DNA of 26,056 bases from Bacillota bacterium (GCA_023460055.1 JAEWRJ010000081.1:1-26056), one strand, 5' to 3'. Shown: positions 16,765-25,427, counted from the stretch's first letter. Numbers and translations: made by a program. The notes: a model not told the origin generated them from the letters alone.

Positions 16765-16793
16765 TTGACAAACGCTGACACCGCGCATATACT
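16765..16793 (+). promoter_or_regulatory. Strong promoter of nifJ
   Basis: -35 TTGACA (16765-16770, perfect), 17-base spacer, -10 TATACT (16788-16793). A near-consensus promoter fits a highly expressed metabolic gene. Confidence 0.9.
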
Positions 16794-16813
16794 TTGTTAT
16801 ATGTGGTGGGCTG

Positions 16814-16830
16814 TTCACATATTTTGTGAA
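16814..16830 (+). promoter_or_regulatory. Candidate operator in the nifJ leader
   Basis: Perfect inverted repeat TTCACA-TATTT-TGTGAA, about 14 to 30 bases after the expected transcription start, where a bound repressor would block elongation. The arms are the same words used by Rex sites but in the opposite order, so the regulator is unknown. Confidence 0.5.
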
Positions 16831-16871
16831 TCCCGCGCATGAAATAATCGATAATCGCAGGAGGGTTACAA

Positions 16872-19800
16872 ATGGCCAAACATGTAACTATTGACGGCAA
16901 CGGCGCAGTCAGCCACGTAGCGTACGCTTTCAGCGACGTAGCGGCAATCTATCCCATCACCCCATCATCAACGATGGCGGAATATGTGGATGAATGGTCC
17001 GCCAACGGCCGGAAGAATCTGTTCGGGCAGACTGTCCATGTCGCGGAAATGCAGTCGGAAGCGGGCGCCGCCGGCGCCGTACACGGCTCGCTGGCCGCGG
17101 GTGCGCTGACAAGCACTTTCACCGCCTCTCAGGGCCTCCTGCTGATGATACCCAATATGTATAAGATCGCCGGCGAGCTGCTGCCCTGCGTGTTCCACGT
17201 ATCGGCCCGCGCCCTGGCTGCCCACGCGCTGAGCATTTTCGGCGACCAGGCGGACGTGATGGCCTGCCGCCAGACCGGCTTTGCCATGCTGGCCTCCGGC
17301 TCCGTGCAGGAGGCGCAGGATATGGCCCTGGTCTCCCATTTGGCGACCCTGAAGGCCTCTGTTCCCTTCCTCCACTTCTTTGACGGTTTCCGCACCAGCC
17401 ACGAAGTGCAGAAGATCGAAGAGATCGAATATGAAGAAATGGCCAAGCTGGTTGACTGGGACGCCATCAAGGCTTTCCGCAGCCGCGCGCTGAACCCCGA
17501 GCATCCCCACCAGTCCGGCACAGCCCAGAACCCGGACGTATATTTCCAGAACCGTGAAGCGGCCAACCCCTACTATCTGGCTGTCCCCGGCATCGTTGAA
17601 GAAGTGATGAAAGAGGTCAGCGCGCTGACCGGCCGCCACTATGAGCTGTTCAACTACTCGGGCGCTCCGGACGCGGAGGATGTCATCATCCTGATGGGTT
17701 CAGGCACCGAAGCGGTTGAAGAAACCATTAACGCCCTTGAAAAGCAGGGCAAGAAATACGGCGTGCTCAAGGTACACCTCTACCGTCCCTTCAGCGCAAA
17801 ACACTTCCTCAAGGCGCTTCCCGCCACCGTGAAGCGCCTGACCGTGCTTGACCGCACGAAGGAACCCGGCAGCCTGGGCGAGCCCCTGTACCAGGATGTG
17901 ACCACCGTGCTGCGCGAGAACGGCCGTGAAGACATCATGGTCGTCGGCGGCCGCTACGGCATGGGCTCCAAGGAGTTCACGCCCACCATGGTCAAGGCCG
18001 TTTATGACAACATGACCTCGGCGGATCCCAAGAACCACTTCACCGTGGGCATTGAGGATGACGTGACCCATACCAGCCTGCCCCTGGGCCCCCGCCTGAA
18101 CGCCGCGCCCGCGGGCACCGTGAGCTGCAAGTTCTACGGCCTGGGCAGCGACGGCACCGTCGGCGCCAACAAGAACTCCATCAAGATCATCGGCGATCAC
18201 ACCAACCTGTACGCGCAGGGCTACTTCGCCTATGACTCCAAGAAATCCGGCGGCCTGACCGTCTCCCACCTGCGCTTTGGCAAGTCCCCCATCAAGTCGA
18301 CCTATCAGATCGACTTCGCGGACTTCATCGCCTGCCATAATCCCTCCTATGTCACGGCCTATGACATGGTCGACACGCTCAAGGAGGGCGGCGTCTTCCT
18401 GCTCAACAGCCCCTGGACGGCCGAGGAAATGGAAGAACGACTGCCCGCCCACATGAAGCAGCAGCTGGCCCTGAAGAAGGCCCGCTTCTACAACATCGAC
18501 GCCATCGGCCTGGCCGCTCAGGTCCGTATGGGCACCCACATCAATACCATCATGCAGGCCGCGTTCTTCAAACTGGCTGAGGTGGTTCCCTACGAGGAAG
18601 CCGACCGCTATATGAAGGAATATGCAGAGCATACCTACGGCCGCAAGGGCGAAGCCGTGGTCAAGAAGAACTGGGACGCCATCGATATCGCTATTTCCGG
18701 CCTCAAGGAGATCAAGGTGCCCGAAAGCTGGGCCCACGCGACCGAAGGCGCCAAAGCACCGCATGTGGAAGCAACTGAGTACTATGACAGCTATGTCCGA
18801 CCGATCCTGGCGCAGGATGGCGACAAGCTGCCCGTATCCGCCTTCACACCAGACGGCCGCGTACCCACCGCCACCTCGCAGTATGAGAAGCGCGGCATCG
18901 CCGTCAACGTACCCGAATGGCAGATCGAAAACTGCATCCAGTGCAACCAGTGCTCGCTGGTCTGCCCCCATGCCGTTATCCGTCCCTTCCTTGTGAAGGA
19001 GGGCACTGAGAAGCCCGCTTCCTTCGCCACCAAGAAGGCGCTGGGCAAGGAGTTCGCGGGCTATGAGTTCCGCATCCAGGTCAGCCCGCTTGACTGCACC
19101 GGCTGCGGCAACTGCGCCGAAGTGTGCCCCTCCAAGGAAAAGTCCCTGATCATGAAGCCGCTTGACGAGCAGGTGGCCAATCAGAAGGAAAACGCGGAAT
19201 TCGCGGCCAAGCTGCCCGAATTCAAGGGCCAGGTCAACAAGAACACCATCAAGGGCAGCCAGTTCTTAAAGCCCCTGTTTGAGTTCTCCGGCGCCTGCGC
19301 CGGCTGCGGCGAGACCCCCTACGTGAAGCTTGCGACCCAGCTGTTCGGCGAGAGGATGATCATCGCCAACGCTACCGGCTGCAGCTCCATCTACGGCGGC
19401 TCCTCCCCCACCGTGCCCTATACCGTGAACGATGAAGGCCACGGCCCCGCCTGGGCAAACAGCCTGTTTGAAGACAACGCGGAGTTCGGCTTCGGCATGA
19501 ACCTGGCCATCAACCAGCGCCGCGCCAAGCTGGCCGAGACCGTTGAAAAACTGATCAATGTCGAGTACGCCACACCGGAACTGAAGCTTGCCGGCAAGGA
19601 ATGGCTTGAGAACGCCCAGGACGCGGACCTGTCCAAGGCAGCCGCGCAGAAGCTGGTTGCCGCGTGCGAAGACGGCCTTGACATGACTGGCACCGAGTGG
19701 GAAGCCGACTGGATCAAGAACGGCAAAAAATGCGATTGCGACGCGTGCACCGCTGCGAGCGAAGTGCTGGAAAACAAGGACATTCTCGTGAAGAAGTCCA

Positions 19801-20438
19801 TCTGGATCTTCGGCGGCGACGGCTGGGCCTATGATATCGGCTTCGGCGGCCTGGATCACGTGCTGGCCCAGAACCAGAACGTCAACATCCTGGTGCTCGA
19901 TACCGAGGTGTACTCCAATACCGGTGGCCAGGCCTCCAAGGCTACGCCCACCGGCTCTGTCGCCAAGTTCGCCGCGGCCGGCAAGCGCACGAAGAAGAAG
20001 GATCTGGGTGTCATGGCCATGAGCTACGGCTATGTGTATGTCGCCCAGGTCGCCATGAGCGCCAACCCCGTGCAGCTGCTCAAGGCCATGAACGAGGCGG
20101 AAGCTTATGACGGCCCCTCCCTCATCATCGCCTACAGTCCCTGCATTAACCACGGCATCAACATGAGCTTCTCCCAGGCGGAGATCCGCAAGGCTGTCGC
20201 CGCGGGCTACTGGCCGCTGTACCGCTACAACCCCCTGCTGGCCGATGAGGGCAAGAACCCCCTGACCCTGGACAGCAAGGACCCGACAGAAAGCTACCAG
20301 GACTTCATCCGCGGCGAGGTGCGCTACACCAGCCTGGTGAACTCCTTCCCCGCGGCGGCGGAAACGCTCTTCCAGCAGGCCGAGAAGGACGCGCAGGAGC
20401 GCCTGACCCGCCTGAAGAAGATGGCCGCGGCTGACTGA
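16872..20438 (+). CDS. nifJ: Pyruvate:ferredoxin (flavodoxin) oxidoreductase
   Basis: A 1188-residue single-chain enzyme that converts pyruvate and CoA to acetyl-CoA and CO2 while reducing ferredoxin, the central step of clostridial fermentation. The N-terminal pyruvate domain begins with YPITPSSTMAEYVDEW. The two-[4Fe-4S] ferredoxin domain has CIQCNQCSLVCPHA from Cys688 and CTGCGNCAEVCPSK from Cys742. The thiamine diphosphate domain shows GACAGCGETPYVK, NATGCSSIYGGSSPTVPY and the GDGWAYDIG...NTGGQ stretch, with the extra cluster ligand in YSPCINHG. Length is typical. The start follows GGAGGG by six bases. It is monocistronic, with a near-consensus promoter and its own terminator. Codons are strongly biased towards C or G at the third position, as expected of an abundant protein. 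Confidence 0.98.
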   Translation: MAKHVTIDGNGAVSHVAYAFSDVAAIYPITPSSTMAEYVDEWSANGRKNLFGQTVHVAEMQSEAGAAGAVHGSLAAGALTSTFTASQGLLLMIPNMYKIAGELLPCVFHVSARALAAHALSIFGDQADVMACRQTGFAMLASGSVQEAQDMALVSHLATLKASVPFLHFFDGFRTSHEVQKIEEIEYEEMAKLVDWDAIKAFRSRALNPEHPHQSGTAQNPDVYFQNREAANPYYLAVPGIVEEVMKEVSALTGRHYELFNYSGAPDAEDVIILMGSGTEAVEETINALEKQGKKYGVLKVHLYRPFSAKHFLKALPATVKRLTVLDRTKEPGSLGEPLYQDVTTVLRENGREDIMVVGGRYGMGSKEFTPTMVKAVYDNMTSADPKNHFTVGIEDDVTHTSLPLGPRLNAAPAGTVSCKFYGLGSDGTVGANKNSIKIIGDHTNLYAQGYFAYDSKKSGGLTVSHLRFGKSPIKSTYQIDFADFIACHNPSYVTAYDMVDTLKEGGVFLLNSPWTAEEMEERLPAHMKQQLALKKARFYNIDAIGLAAQVRMGTHINTIMQAAFFKLAEVVPYEEADRYMKEYAEHTYGRKGEAVVKKNWDAIDIAISGLKEIKVPESWAHATEGAKAPHVEATEYYDSYVRPILAQDGDKLPVSAFTPDGRVPTATSQYEKRGIAVNVPEWQIENCIQCNQCSLVCPHAVIRPFLVKEGTEKPASFATKKALGKEFAGYEFRIQVSPLDCTGCGNCAEVCPSKEKSLIMKPLDEQVANQKENAEFAAKLPEFKGQVNKNTIKGSQFLKPLFEFSGACAGCGETPYVKLATQLFGERMIIANATGCSSIYGGSSPTVPYTVNDEGHGPAWANSLFEDNAEFGFGMNLAINQRRAKLAETVEKLINVEYATPELKLAGKEWLENAQDADLSKAAAQKLVAACEDGLDMTGTEWEADWIKNGKKCDCDACTAASEVLENKDILVKKSIWIFGGDGWAYDIGFGGLDHVLAQNQNVNILVLDTEVYSNTGGQASKATPTGSVAKFAAAGKRTKKKDLGVMAMSYGYVYVAQVAMSANPVQLLKAMNEAEAYDGPSLIIAYSPCINHGINMSFSQAEIRKAVAAGYWPLYRYNPLLADEGKNPLTLDSKDPTESYQDFIRGEVRYTSLVNSFPAAAETLFQQAEKDAQERLTRLKKMAAAD

Positions 20439-20465
20439 CCTACAGCTTAGTCCCGCGAAAAATAG

Positions 20466-20498
20466 ATCAGATCCGGCATCTGCCGGATCTGATTTTTT
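20466..20498 (+). terminator. Terminator of nifJ
   Basis: Perfect 13-base stem (ATCAGATCCGGCA and its complement) with a two-base apical gap, followed by TTTTT. It lies 27 bases after the stop. Confidence 0.92.
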
Positions 20499-20545
20499 CG
20501 GTAATCCCTCCCGGGTTTCTCAATAACGATAGCGCATTTTCCAGT

Positions 20546-20622
20546 GTATTTGTTGAACAATACTTTTATTTTTGCTCAACTACATTGACATCTCACCGCT
20601 TAGGTGATAGTATTTTTAATAC
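20546..20622 (+). promoter_or_regulatory. Promoter of the ABC importer operon with operator-like repeats
   Basis: -35 TTGACA (20585-20590, perfect), 17 bases, -10 TAGTAT (20608-20613). The spacer itself contains TCACC-GCTTA-GGTGA (20593-20607). Two GTATT/AATAC palindromes flank it, at 20546-20563 and 20610-20622, the latter over the -10 edge. Such symmetry suggests repressor control by substrate, as is usual for sugar importers. Confidence 0.65.
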
Positions 20623-20654
20623 CCAAATTACACATGAAAGGCGGACCCTATCTC

Positions 20655-21944
20655 ATGAAGAAGCTTCTGTCCCTTGCCCTGGCGGCGATGATACTGCTGT
20701 CCATGGCGAACTTGGCGATTGCCGAAAACAATCCCTACGCCGTCACTGAACCCATCACCATCCAGTGGTGGCATGCTCACGAAGAGCAGTTCAATGAATA
20801 CATCAATTACATGGTTGAACAGTTCCAGACCCAGAATCCCCTGATCACCGTTGAGCCGGTTTACATCGGCGGCTACGCGGACATCAACACCCAGCTGATC
20901 GCTGCCGTGGCGTCCGGCGAAGTGCCTGCCCTGGCCACCGCCAACACTTCCTATCCCGCCGCCTACGGTGCAGCAGGCATCTGCGAAGTGCTCGACCCCT
21001 ACATCGCGGCCACCGGCTATGATGTCGCCGATTTCGGCGAGGGCCTGATCGCCTCCACCAGCTTCAATGGCGAACAGATTGCCCTGCCCTACCTGATCTC
21101 CACCCAGGTCATGTACTATGACAAGACCGCCGCGGATGCCGAAGGCATCGAAATGCCCAAAACCTTCGACGAGCTTGAAGCTTTCCTCCAGAAAGCCACT
21201 GTGTTCAACGCCGACGGTACCACCAAGCGCTACGGCACCGTTTTCGCGGGCTGGGACTACTGGTACTTTGAGACGCTGTACATGAACAACGGCGTTGAAG
21301 TGGTCACTGAAGACGGCACCAACACCGATGTCAACGGCGAAAAAGCCCTCTACATCACCAACAAGGTTAAAGAGTGGATCGACAAGGGCTATGCGTACTT
21401 TGCCTATGGCACCAATGCCTCTTCCACCATGCGTCAGCTGTTCTGGGATCAGGGCACCTTCAGCGTTTTCCACACCTCTTCCCTGTATGACACCTATGTG
21501 CAGAACGCCAAGTTTGAAGTTGGCATGAGCTGGATGCCCGGCGGCAACGACGGCGAGAGCTTCAAGAGCGAAGTGGGCGGCGCTGCCATCCTGATCCCCG
21601 CCAAGGCCTCCCAAGCCCAGAAGAACGCCGCGTGGGCGTTCCTGACCTTCATGACCACCCCCGAAATGAACCTCTACTGGGCTGACAAGACCGGTTACTT
21701 CCCCACCCGCCAGAGCGTTCTGGCTACCGACGCCGTGAAGGAATACCTGGAGCGCAAGCCCGCGATGGGTCCCATCATGGAAATGTCCGGCTGGATCAAC
21801 CCCCGCAACCAGCACCCCGCCTACAACACCATCGCCAACCTCTGGCGTGATGCCCTGGCCAAGGTGTTCGTAGAAGGCGCGCCTGCTCAGGACGCCCTCA
21901 ACCAGGTGGCTATGGAAATCGTCGAGACCTTAGAGGACCAATAA
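20655..21944 (+). CDS. UgpB-like extracellular solute-binding protein
   Basis: A 429-residue binding protein of the family 1 type that feeds an ABC importer. Features recalling glycerol-3-phosphate binder UgpB and related sugar binders are ITIQWWHAHEEQ at the start, LPYLISTQVMYYDKTAAD, AGWDYWYFETL, EVGGAAILIPAKAS and KTGYFPTRQSVL. The substrate is unproven; a glycerophosphate-like compound or an oligosaccharide is possible. The ATG at 20655 was chosen because a signal peptide follows (MKKLLSLALAAMILLS, ending AIA at about 24). An upstream start at 20604 lies within the promoter. There is no lipobox cysteine. A hairpin and the two permease genes follow. Confidence 0.9.
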   Translation: MKKLLSLALAAMILLSMANLAIAENNPYAVTEPITIQWWHAHEEQFNEYINYMVEQFQTQNPLITVEPVYIGGYADINTQLIAAVASGEVPALATANTSYPAAYGAAGICEVLDPYIAATGYDVADFGEGLIASTSFNGEQIALPYLISTQVMYYDKTAADAEGIEMPKTFDELEAFLQKATVFNADGTTKRYGTVFAGWDYWYFETLYMNNGVEVVTEDGTNTDVNGEKALYITNKVKEWIDKGYAYFAYGTNASSTMRQLFWDQGTFSVFHTSSLYDTYVQNAKFEVGMSWMPGGNDGESFKSEVGGAAILIPAKASQAQKNAAWAFLTFMTTPEMNLYWADKTGYFPTRQSVLATDAVKEYLERKPAMGPIMEMSGWINPRNQHPAYNTIANLWRDALAKVFVEGAPAQDALNQVAMEIVETLEDQ

Positions 21945-21967
21945 GTCCATATAGACCAGACTAATTC

Positions 21968-21991
21968 ATGGGGGAGGGAAACCTCCCCCAT
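21968..21991 (+). promoter_or_regulatory. Hairpin between the binding-protein and permease genes
   Basis: ATGGGGGAGG, GAAA loop, CCTCCCCCAT: a ten-base stem without a T tract. In binding-protein operons, such hairpins often protect the mRNA of the first gene or reduce read-through, giving more binder than permease. Confidence 0.75.
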
Positions 21992-22012
21992 ATGTAATGA
22001 GGTGACAAGATC

Positions 22013-23266
22013 TTGAGTACTCTTTCCCCTGCCGCGCTCATGCCCAAGCGCGGGAAAAAGGCCGCTGGCATTGCATCGGTGATCCTGCTGACCGCGGGCA
22101 TCCTGATTCTGCTGACGGGCGTCTTTGCGTATATGACGGGCGACTTGCAGGTCGATGCGCTGCAGCCGCTGGCTTCGGAGGTCTACGCTGCGCGCGAAAT
22201 CGCCCAGCGGGAGGCACTTCCGGTCACAGGCATGTCCACCGGACTGCTTGGTGATCAGTTCAGCTTTTTAGGATGGGACGGCAGCCTGCCTCTGCGGCTG
22301 GTCAGCACCCTGATGAACATTGCCATCGTCATTGTCCTGATCGGCGTGTTTTTCATCTACAACGGCATCATGCTGCGCTCCCAGCCTTGGGAGAGGATGA
22401 AGGACCTGTTTTGCATTGAACCCGTGCTGTTCTTTTTCCTGCTGTTTGTGTACTACCCGGTCATCGACCTGGTGCGCATCAGCTTCACGGACATGCGCAT
22501 GCTCAGCGACGCCACCTTTACCTACGCGGGGCTGAAGAACTATACCTGGCTGTTCCAGGGATCGGGCTGGCGTTACTTCCAGGAATCGCTGGGCATTACC
22601 GTCACCTACACCTTCTGGGAGATCTTTATCACCCTGGTGGGCGGCATGCTGCTGGCCCTGCTGTTCAACCGCATGACCCGCGGCTTCAACGCTCTGCGCG
22701 CTGTTGTTTTCATGCCCAAGTACATCGCTGTTGCCACCAGCGCCGTGGTGTTTATCTGGATCCTCAACGGCCGCTACGGCATCTTGAACATCGCGCTCAA
22801 GCAATTCGGCATCACCGGCCCCAACTGGCTGAATCAGGCGGACACAGCCCTGACAGGCGTTTTGTTTTTGACCGCCTGGCGCGTGGTCGGTTACGCGATG
22901 ATGATCTACCTATCCGCGATGAAGGGCATCCCGCAGGATTATTATGAGGCGGCGGCCATTGACGGCGCGGACGGCGTGCACCGCTTCCGCTTTATCACCC
23001 TGCCCATGCTGGCTCCGACGACACTGTTTTTGTTCGTCACCACCTTTATCGCCAGCATGAAGGTCTTCCAATCGGTCGACGTCATGACCTCGGGCGGGCC
23101 GGGCACCGCGACCAACGTGATGGTGCAGTGGATCTACAACCTGTCCTTCACCGATTTCCGCGTGGCGCGCGCCGCCTCGGTCTCGGTCGTGTTCTTCGTG
23201 ATCCTGCTGGTCGCCACATCCCTGACCATGCGCTACTCCAACAGATCCGTCAGCTATGACTCGTAA
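22013..23266 (+). CDS. ABC sugar-type permease (MalF/UgpA family) with an N-terminal two-helix extension
   Basis: A 417-residue membrane protein. The core from about residue 130 is a normal six-helix permease, with the EAA motif EAAAIDGADGVHRFRFITLPML for contact with an ATPase. Before it lies an extra module: helix 19-41, a 50-residue outside segment (42-92) and helix 97-120. That module is not part of the usual UgpA protein, although MalF has other N-terminal additions. I take the TTG at 22013 as start because GAGGTGA lies seven bases upstream; the next ATG (22040) has no ribosome binding site. It is cotranscribed with the neighbouring permease, which starts 16 bases later. Confidence 0.9.
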   Translation: MSTLSPAALMPKRGKKAAGIASVILLTAGILILLTGVFAYMTGDLQVDALQPLASEVYAAREIAQREALPVTGMSTGLLGDQFSFLGWDGSLPLRLVSTLMNIAIVIVLIGVFFIYNGIMLRSQPWERMKDLFCIEPVLFFFLLFVYYPVIDLVRISFTDMRMLSDATFTYAGLKNYTWLFQGSGWRYFQESLGITVTYTFWEIFITLVGGMLLALLFNRMTRGFNALRAVVFMPKYIAVATSAVVFIWILNGRYGILNIALKQFGITGPNWLNQADTALTGVLFLTAWRVVGYAMMIYLSAMKGIPQDYYEAAAIDGADGVHRFRFITLPMLAPTTLFLFVTTFIASMKVFQSVDVMTSGGPGTATNVMVQWIYNLSFTDFRVARAASVSVVFFVILLVATSLTMRYSNRSVSYDS

Positions 23267-23282
23267 GGGAGGAGAGAATATA

Positions 23283-24416
23283 ATGAAACCCAATCATCTT
23301 CTTCGGATGCGCAGGTCGGGCTGGTTTGATGTGCTGGTGTTTTTTATGGCCATCGGCCTGATTCTGGGTGCTCTGGGCCTGGCCGGCCTGCTTCAGTACA
23401 ACAGCATCCAGGTCAGCATGGCCGGGGCCACCGCCTATGAGATCAATCAGGCGCAGACCTTCCTGTCGGGCAGCCACCGGAGCTATCTGACCCTGTCCGT
23501 CGTCTTCCTGTCGATCACCGCGGTCAGCCTGCTGTTTATGCGCTTTGTTTCACCTGCCTTCAGCGGCAGCCTCCAGGCGCAGCGGTTCTTCCGGCGCTTG
23601 CGCGTGGTGCTGCAGTACACGGCAGCCATCATGATCACTTTGGTCATGCTGTTCCCGATCTACTGGATGATCATCTCCTCCCTCAAAACAAGCGAGGAGC
23701 TGCTGCTGGATGTGCCCACGCTGTGGCCTGTCACCTTCCAGTGGCAGAACTATCCGGATGTGCTGAGCCGCGCTCCCTTCGGCCTGTATTTCTTCAACAC
23801 CATTGTATCAACCTTCTTCATCATGCTGGGCCAGATGGGGATGGGCGTCCTCGCCGCCTACGGCTTCAGCAAGGGCAGCTTCAAGCACAAGAATGCCTTG
23901 TTCCTGATGGTGCTGGGCGCGCTGATGGTGCCTATCCAGGTCACCTTTGTGCCCATCTACGTGATGGTGTCCCGCTTGAACTGGCTGAACTCCTTCCCCG
24001 GGCTGGTCGTGCCCAACCTGGTCTCCGCCTACTTTATCTTCATGCTGCGTCAGACCTTCATGTCGGTGGATGACAGCTACCTGGAAGCCGGGCGGATCGA
24101 CGGCATGGGCCGCATCGGTTCTATCTTCCATGTACTGATCCCAATGTGCAAACCCACCTTGATCACGCTGAGCATCATCACCTTCATCGACGGATGGAAT
24201 AGCTATTTCTGGCCCAAGATGATCGCCCCGCTGGAAAAGCGCCGCACCCTGGCTGTCGGTATCACCCAGCTGCGCCGCACCTTCGCGGGCATGGAAACAG
24301 CCAACTATAACGAGATCATGGCCGGCGCGGTACTGGCGATCGTTCCCATCATCCTGCTGTTTTTGATCCTACAAAAATACATCATGACAGGCATGAGCAA
24401 GGCAGCGATGAAATGA
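23283..24416 (+). CDS. ABC sugar-type permease (MalG/UgpE family) with an N-terminal two-helix extension
   Basis: A 377-residue membrane protein. The core starts near residue 105 (VLQYTAAIMITLVMLFPIYW), a typical MalG/UgpE start, and has the EAA region EAGRIDGMGRIGSIFHVLIP. An extra helix pair (about 15-38 and 68-88) precedes it, joined by a loop of about 28 residues, like the partner permease. The ATG at 23283 follows GGGAGGAGAG; the frame is open further up to 23256, but that start would overlap the upstream gene and has no clear ribosome binding site. Its stop overlaps the start of the next gene by four bases (ATGA). No ATP-binding gene is in the operon. Confidence 0.9.
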   Translation: MKPNHLLRMRRSGWFDVLVFFMAIGLILGALGLAGLLQYNSIQVSMAGATAYEINQAQTFLSGSHRSYLTLSVVFLSITAVSLLFMRFVSPAFSGSLQAQRFFRRLRVVLQYTAAIMITLVMLFPIYWMIISSLKTSEELLLDVPTLWPVTFQWQNYPDVLSRAPFGLYFFNTIVSTFFIMLGQMGMGVLAAYGFSKGSFKHKNALFLMVLGALMVPIQVTFVPIYVMVSRLNWLNSFPGLVVPNLVSAYFIFMLRQTFMSVDDSYLEAGRIDGMGRIGSIFHVLIPMCKPTLITLSIITFIDGWNSYFWPKMIAPLEKRRTLAVGITQLRRTFAGMETANYNEIMAGAVLAIVPIILLFLILQKYIMTGMSKAAMK

Positions 24417-25372
24417 AGATCAAACGCTTTAACCCTCTCGTTTCTCTGCTGCTTGCCGGCCTGCTGATCATCACCCTCCTTTCCCCTGCCGGGGCAGCCT
24501 CCGGAGAGGGGGACCGCTTCAGCCGGGTATTCGACGCTTCACAGGACATGGGCAAATTGACGGCCCGGTACCTTAAGATGACCCATGAAAGCGGCGAAAA
24601 AACAGGCGACGCCACGGTGCTTACCTCTCCCGACGGCAAGATCATGCTGCTGGACGCCGGCCTGCCGGAATCCGCCGGGCAGGTGATCTCAGCGCTGGAA
24701 GCGATGGGTGTTGAGAAGATCGACTACCTCGTCGCCTCTCACCCCCACATCGACCATATCGGAGGCTTTGCTCAGATCATCCAAAGGTTTGAGATCGGCG
24801 CGCTGTATTCAAGCGCTGTCGAATACCCTACTGTGTATGTCGACAGCTATCTGTCCGAAATAAAGAGCCGGGGGATAGAGCATATCATCCTGTCTGAAGG
24901 CGATGCCTTCTCCTTCGGCGGGGAGGTCCGGGTGGAGGTGTTCCACCCCCAGAGCGATATCACCTATTATGAAGGCTATCCCGACAACAGCACCCAGTTT
25001 ATCAACGACCTGTCGCTGGTGCTGCGCCTAAACTGGAAGGGTTCGAGCTTCCTGTTCGGCGGCGATCTCTACACATCGGCCGAGCGGGCTTTAGCCGAAA
25101 AGTACGGAGAACGGCTGCAAAGCGATGTGTTCAAGGTAGGCCACCATGGCGCGGCTACATCTTCTTCCAAGGCTTACCGGGAGGCTATCGCCCCGAAGAT
25201 CGCCGTCATGATCAACAACCGCATCGACGACATTGGCATCTACAATCGCTACGGCAAAAAGAACATCGACACCTACCACACCCTCCTGGACGGAAGTGTG
25301 AAGATATCGACAGCGGGTGACGGCGTGTATGAAGTGCTTACCCAGCAGGACCGAGCGACGGACTTCCTGTAA
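24413..25372 (+). CDS. Secreted metallo-beta-lactamase-fold hydrolase (ComEC-like)
   Basis: A 319-residue exported protein. A signal peptide (PLVSLLLAGLLIITLLSPAGAA) ends near residue 29. The MBL zinc motif is SHPHIDHIGG, with His110, His112, Asp114 and His115. Further ligands appear as FGGDL (Asp218) and KVGHHGA (His244). The pattern matches the ComEC/Rec2-type MBL group, whose members include nucleases and phosphodiesterases, and pneumococcal phosphorylcholine esterase is a related secreted MBL enzyme. The substrate cannot be read from sequence. The start overlaps the permease stop by four bases, so the enzyme is translationally coupled to the importer and is likely to act on a nutrient outside the cell. 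Confidence 0.88.
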   Translation: MKIKRFNPLVSLLLAGLLIITLLSPAGAASGEGDRFSRVFDASQDMGKLTARYLKMTHESGEKTGDATVLTSPDGKIMLLDAGLPESAGQVISALEAMGVEKIDYLVASHPHIDHIGGFAQIIQRFEIGALYSSAVEYPTVYVDSYLSEIKSRGIEHIILSEGDAFSFGGEVRVEVFHPQSDITYYEGYPDNSTQFINDLSLVLRLNWKGSSFLFGGDLYTSAERALAEKYGERLQSDVFKVGHHGAATSSSKAYREAIAPKIAVMINNRIDDIGIYNRYGKKNIDTYHTLLDGSVKISTAGDGVYEVLTQQDRATDFL

Positions 25373-25387
25373 ACAACAGATTCGTAT

Positions 25388-25421
25388 AAAATTACCCCTC
25401 CCGCCCGGGAGGGGTAATTTT
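25388..25421. terminator. Bidirectional terminator after the MBL gene
   Basis: Perfect 15-base stem (AAAATTACCCCTCCC and its complement) with loop GCCC and A/T-rich ends on both sides. It serves both the MBL operon and the convergent minus-strand membrane gene. Confidence 0.92.
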
Positions 25422-25427
25422 ATGAGA

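Noticed and set aside
16814..16830. A standard Rex operator before nifJ
   Set aside because: The half-sites are in the opposite order to the Rex consensus, so it is reported only as an unknown operator.
17700..20153. Long open frames on the minus strand opposite nifJ
   Set aside because: Low-complexity Gly/Ala/Val/His/Asp-rich translations that result from strong third-position GC bias in nifJ.
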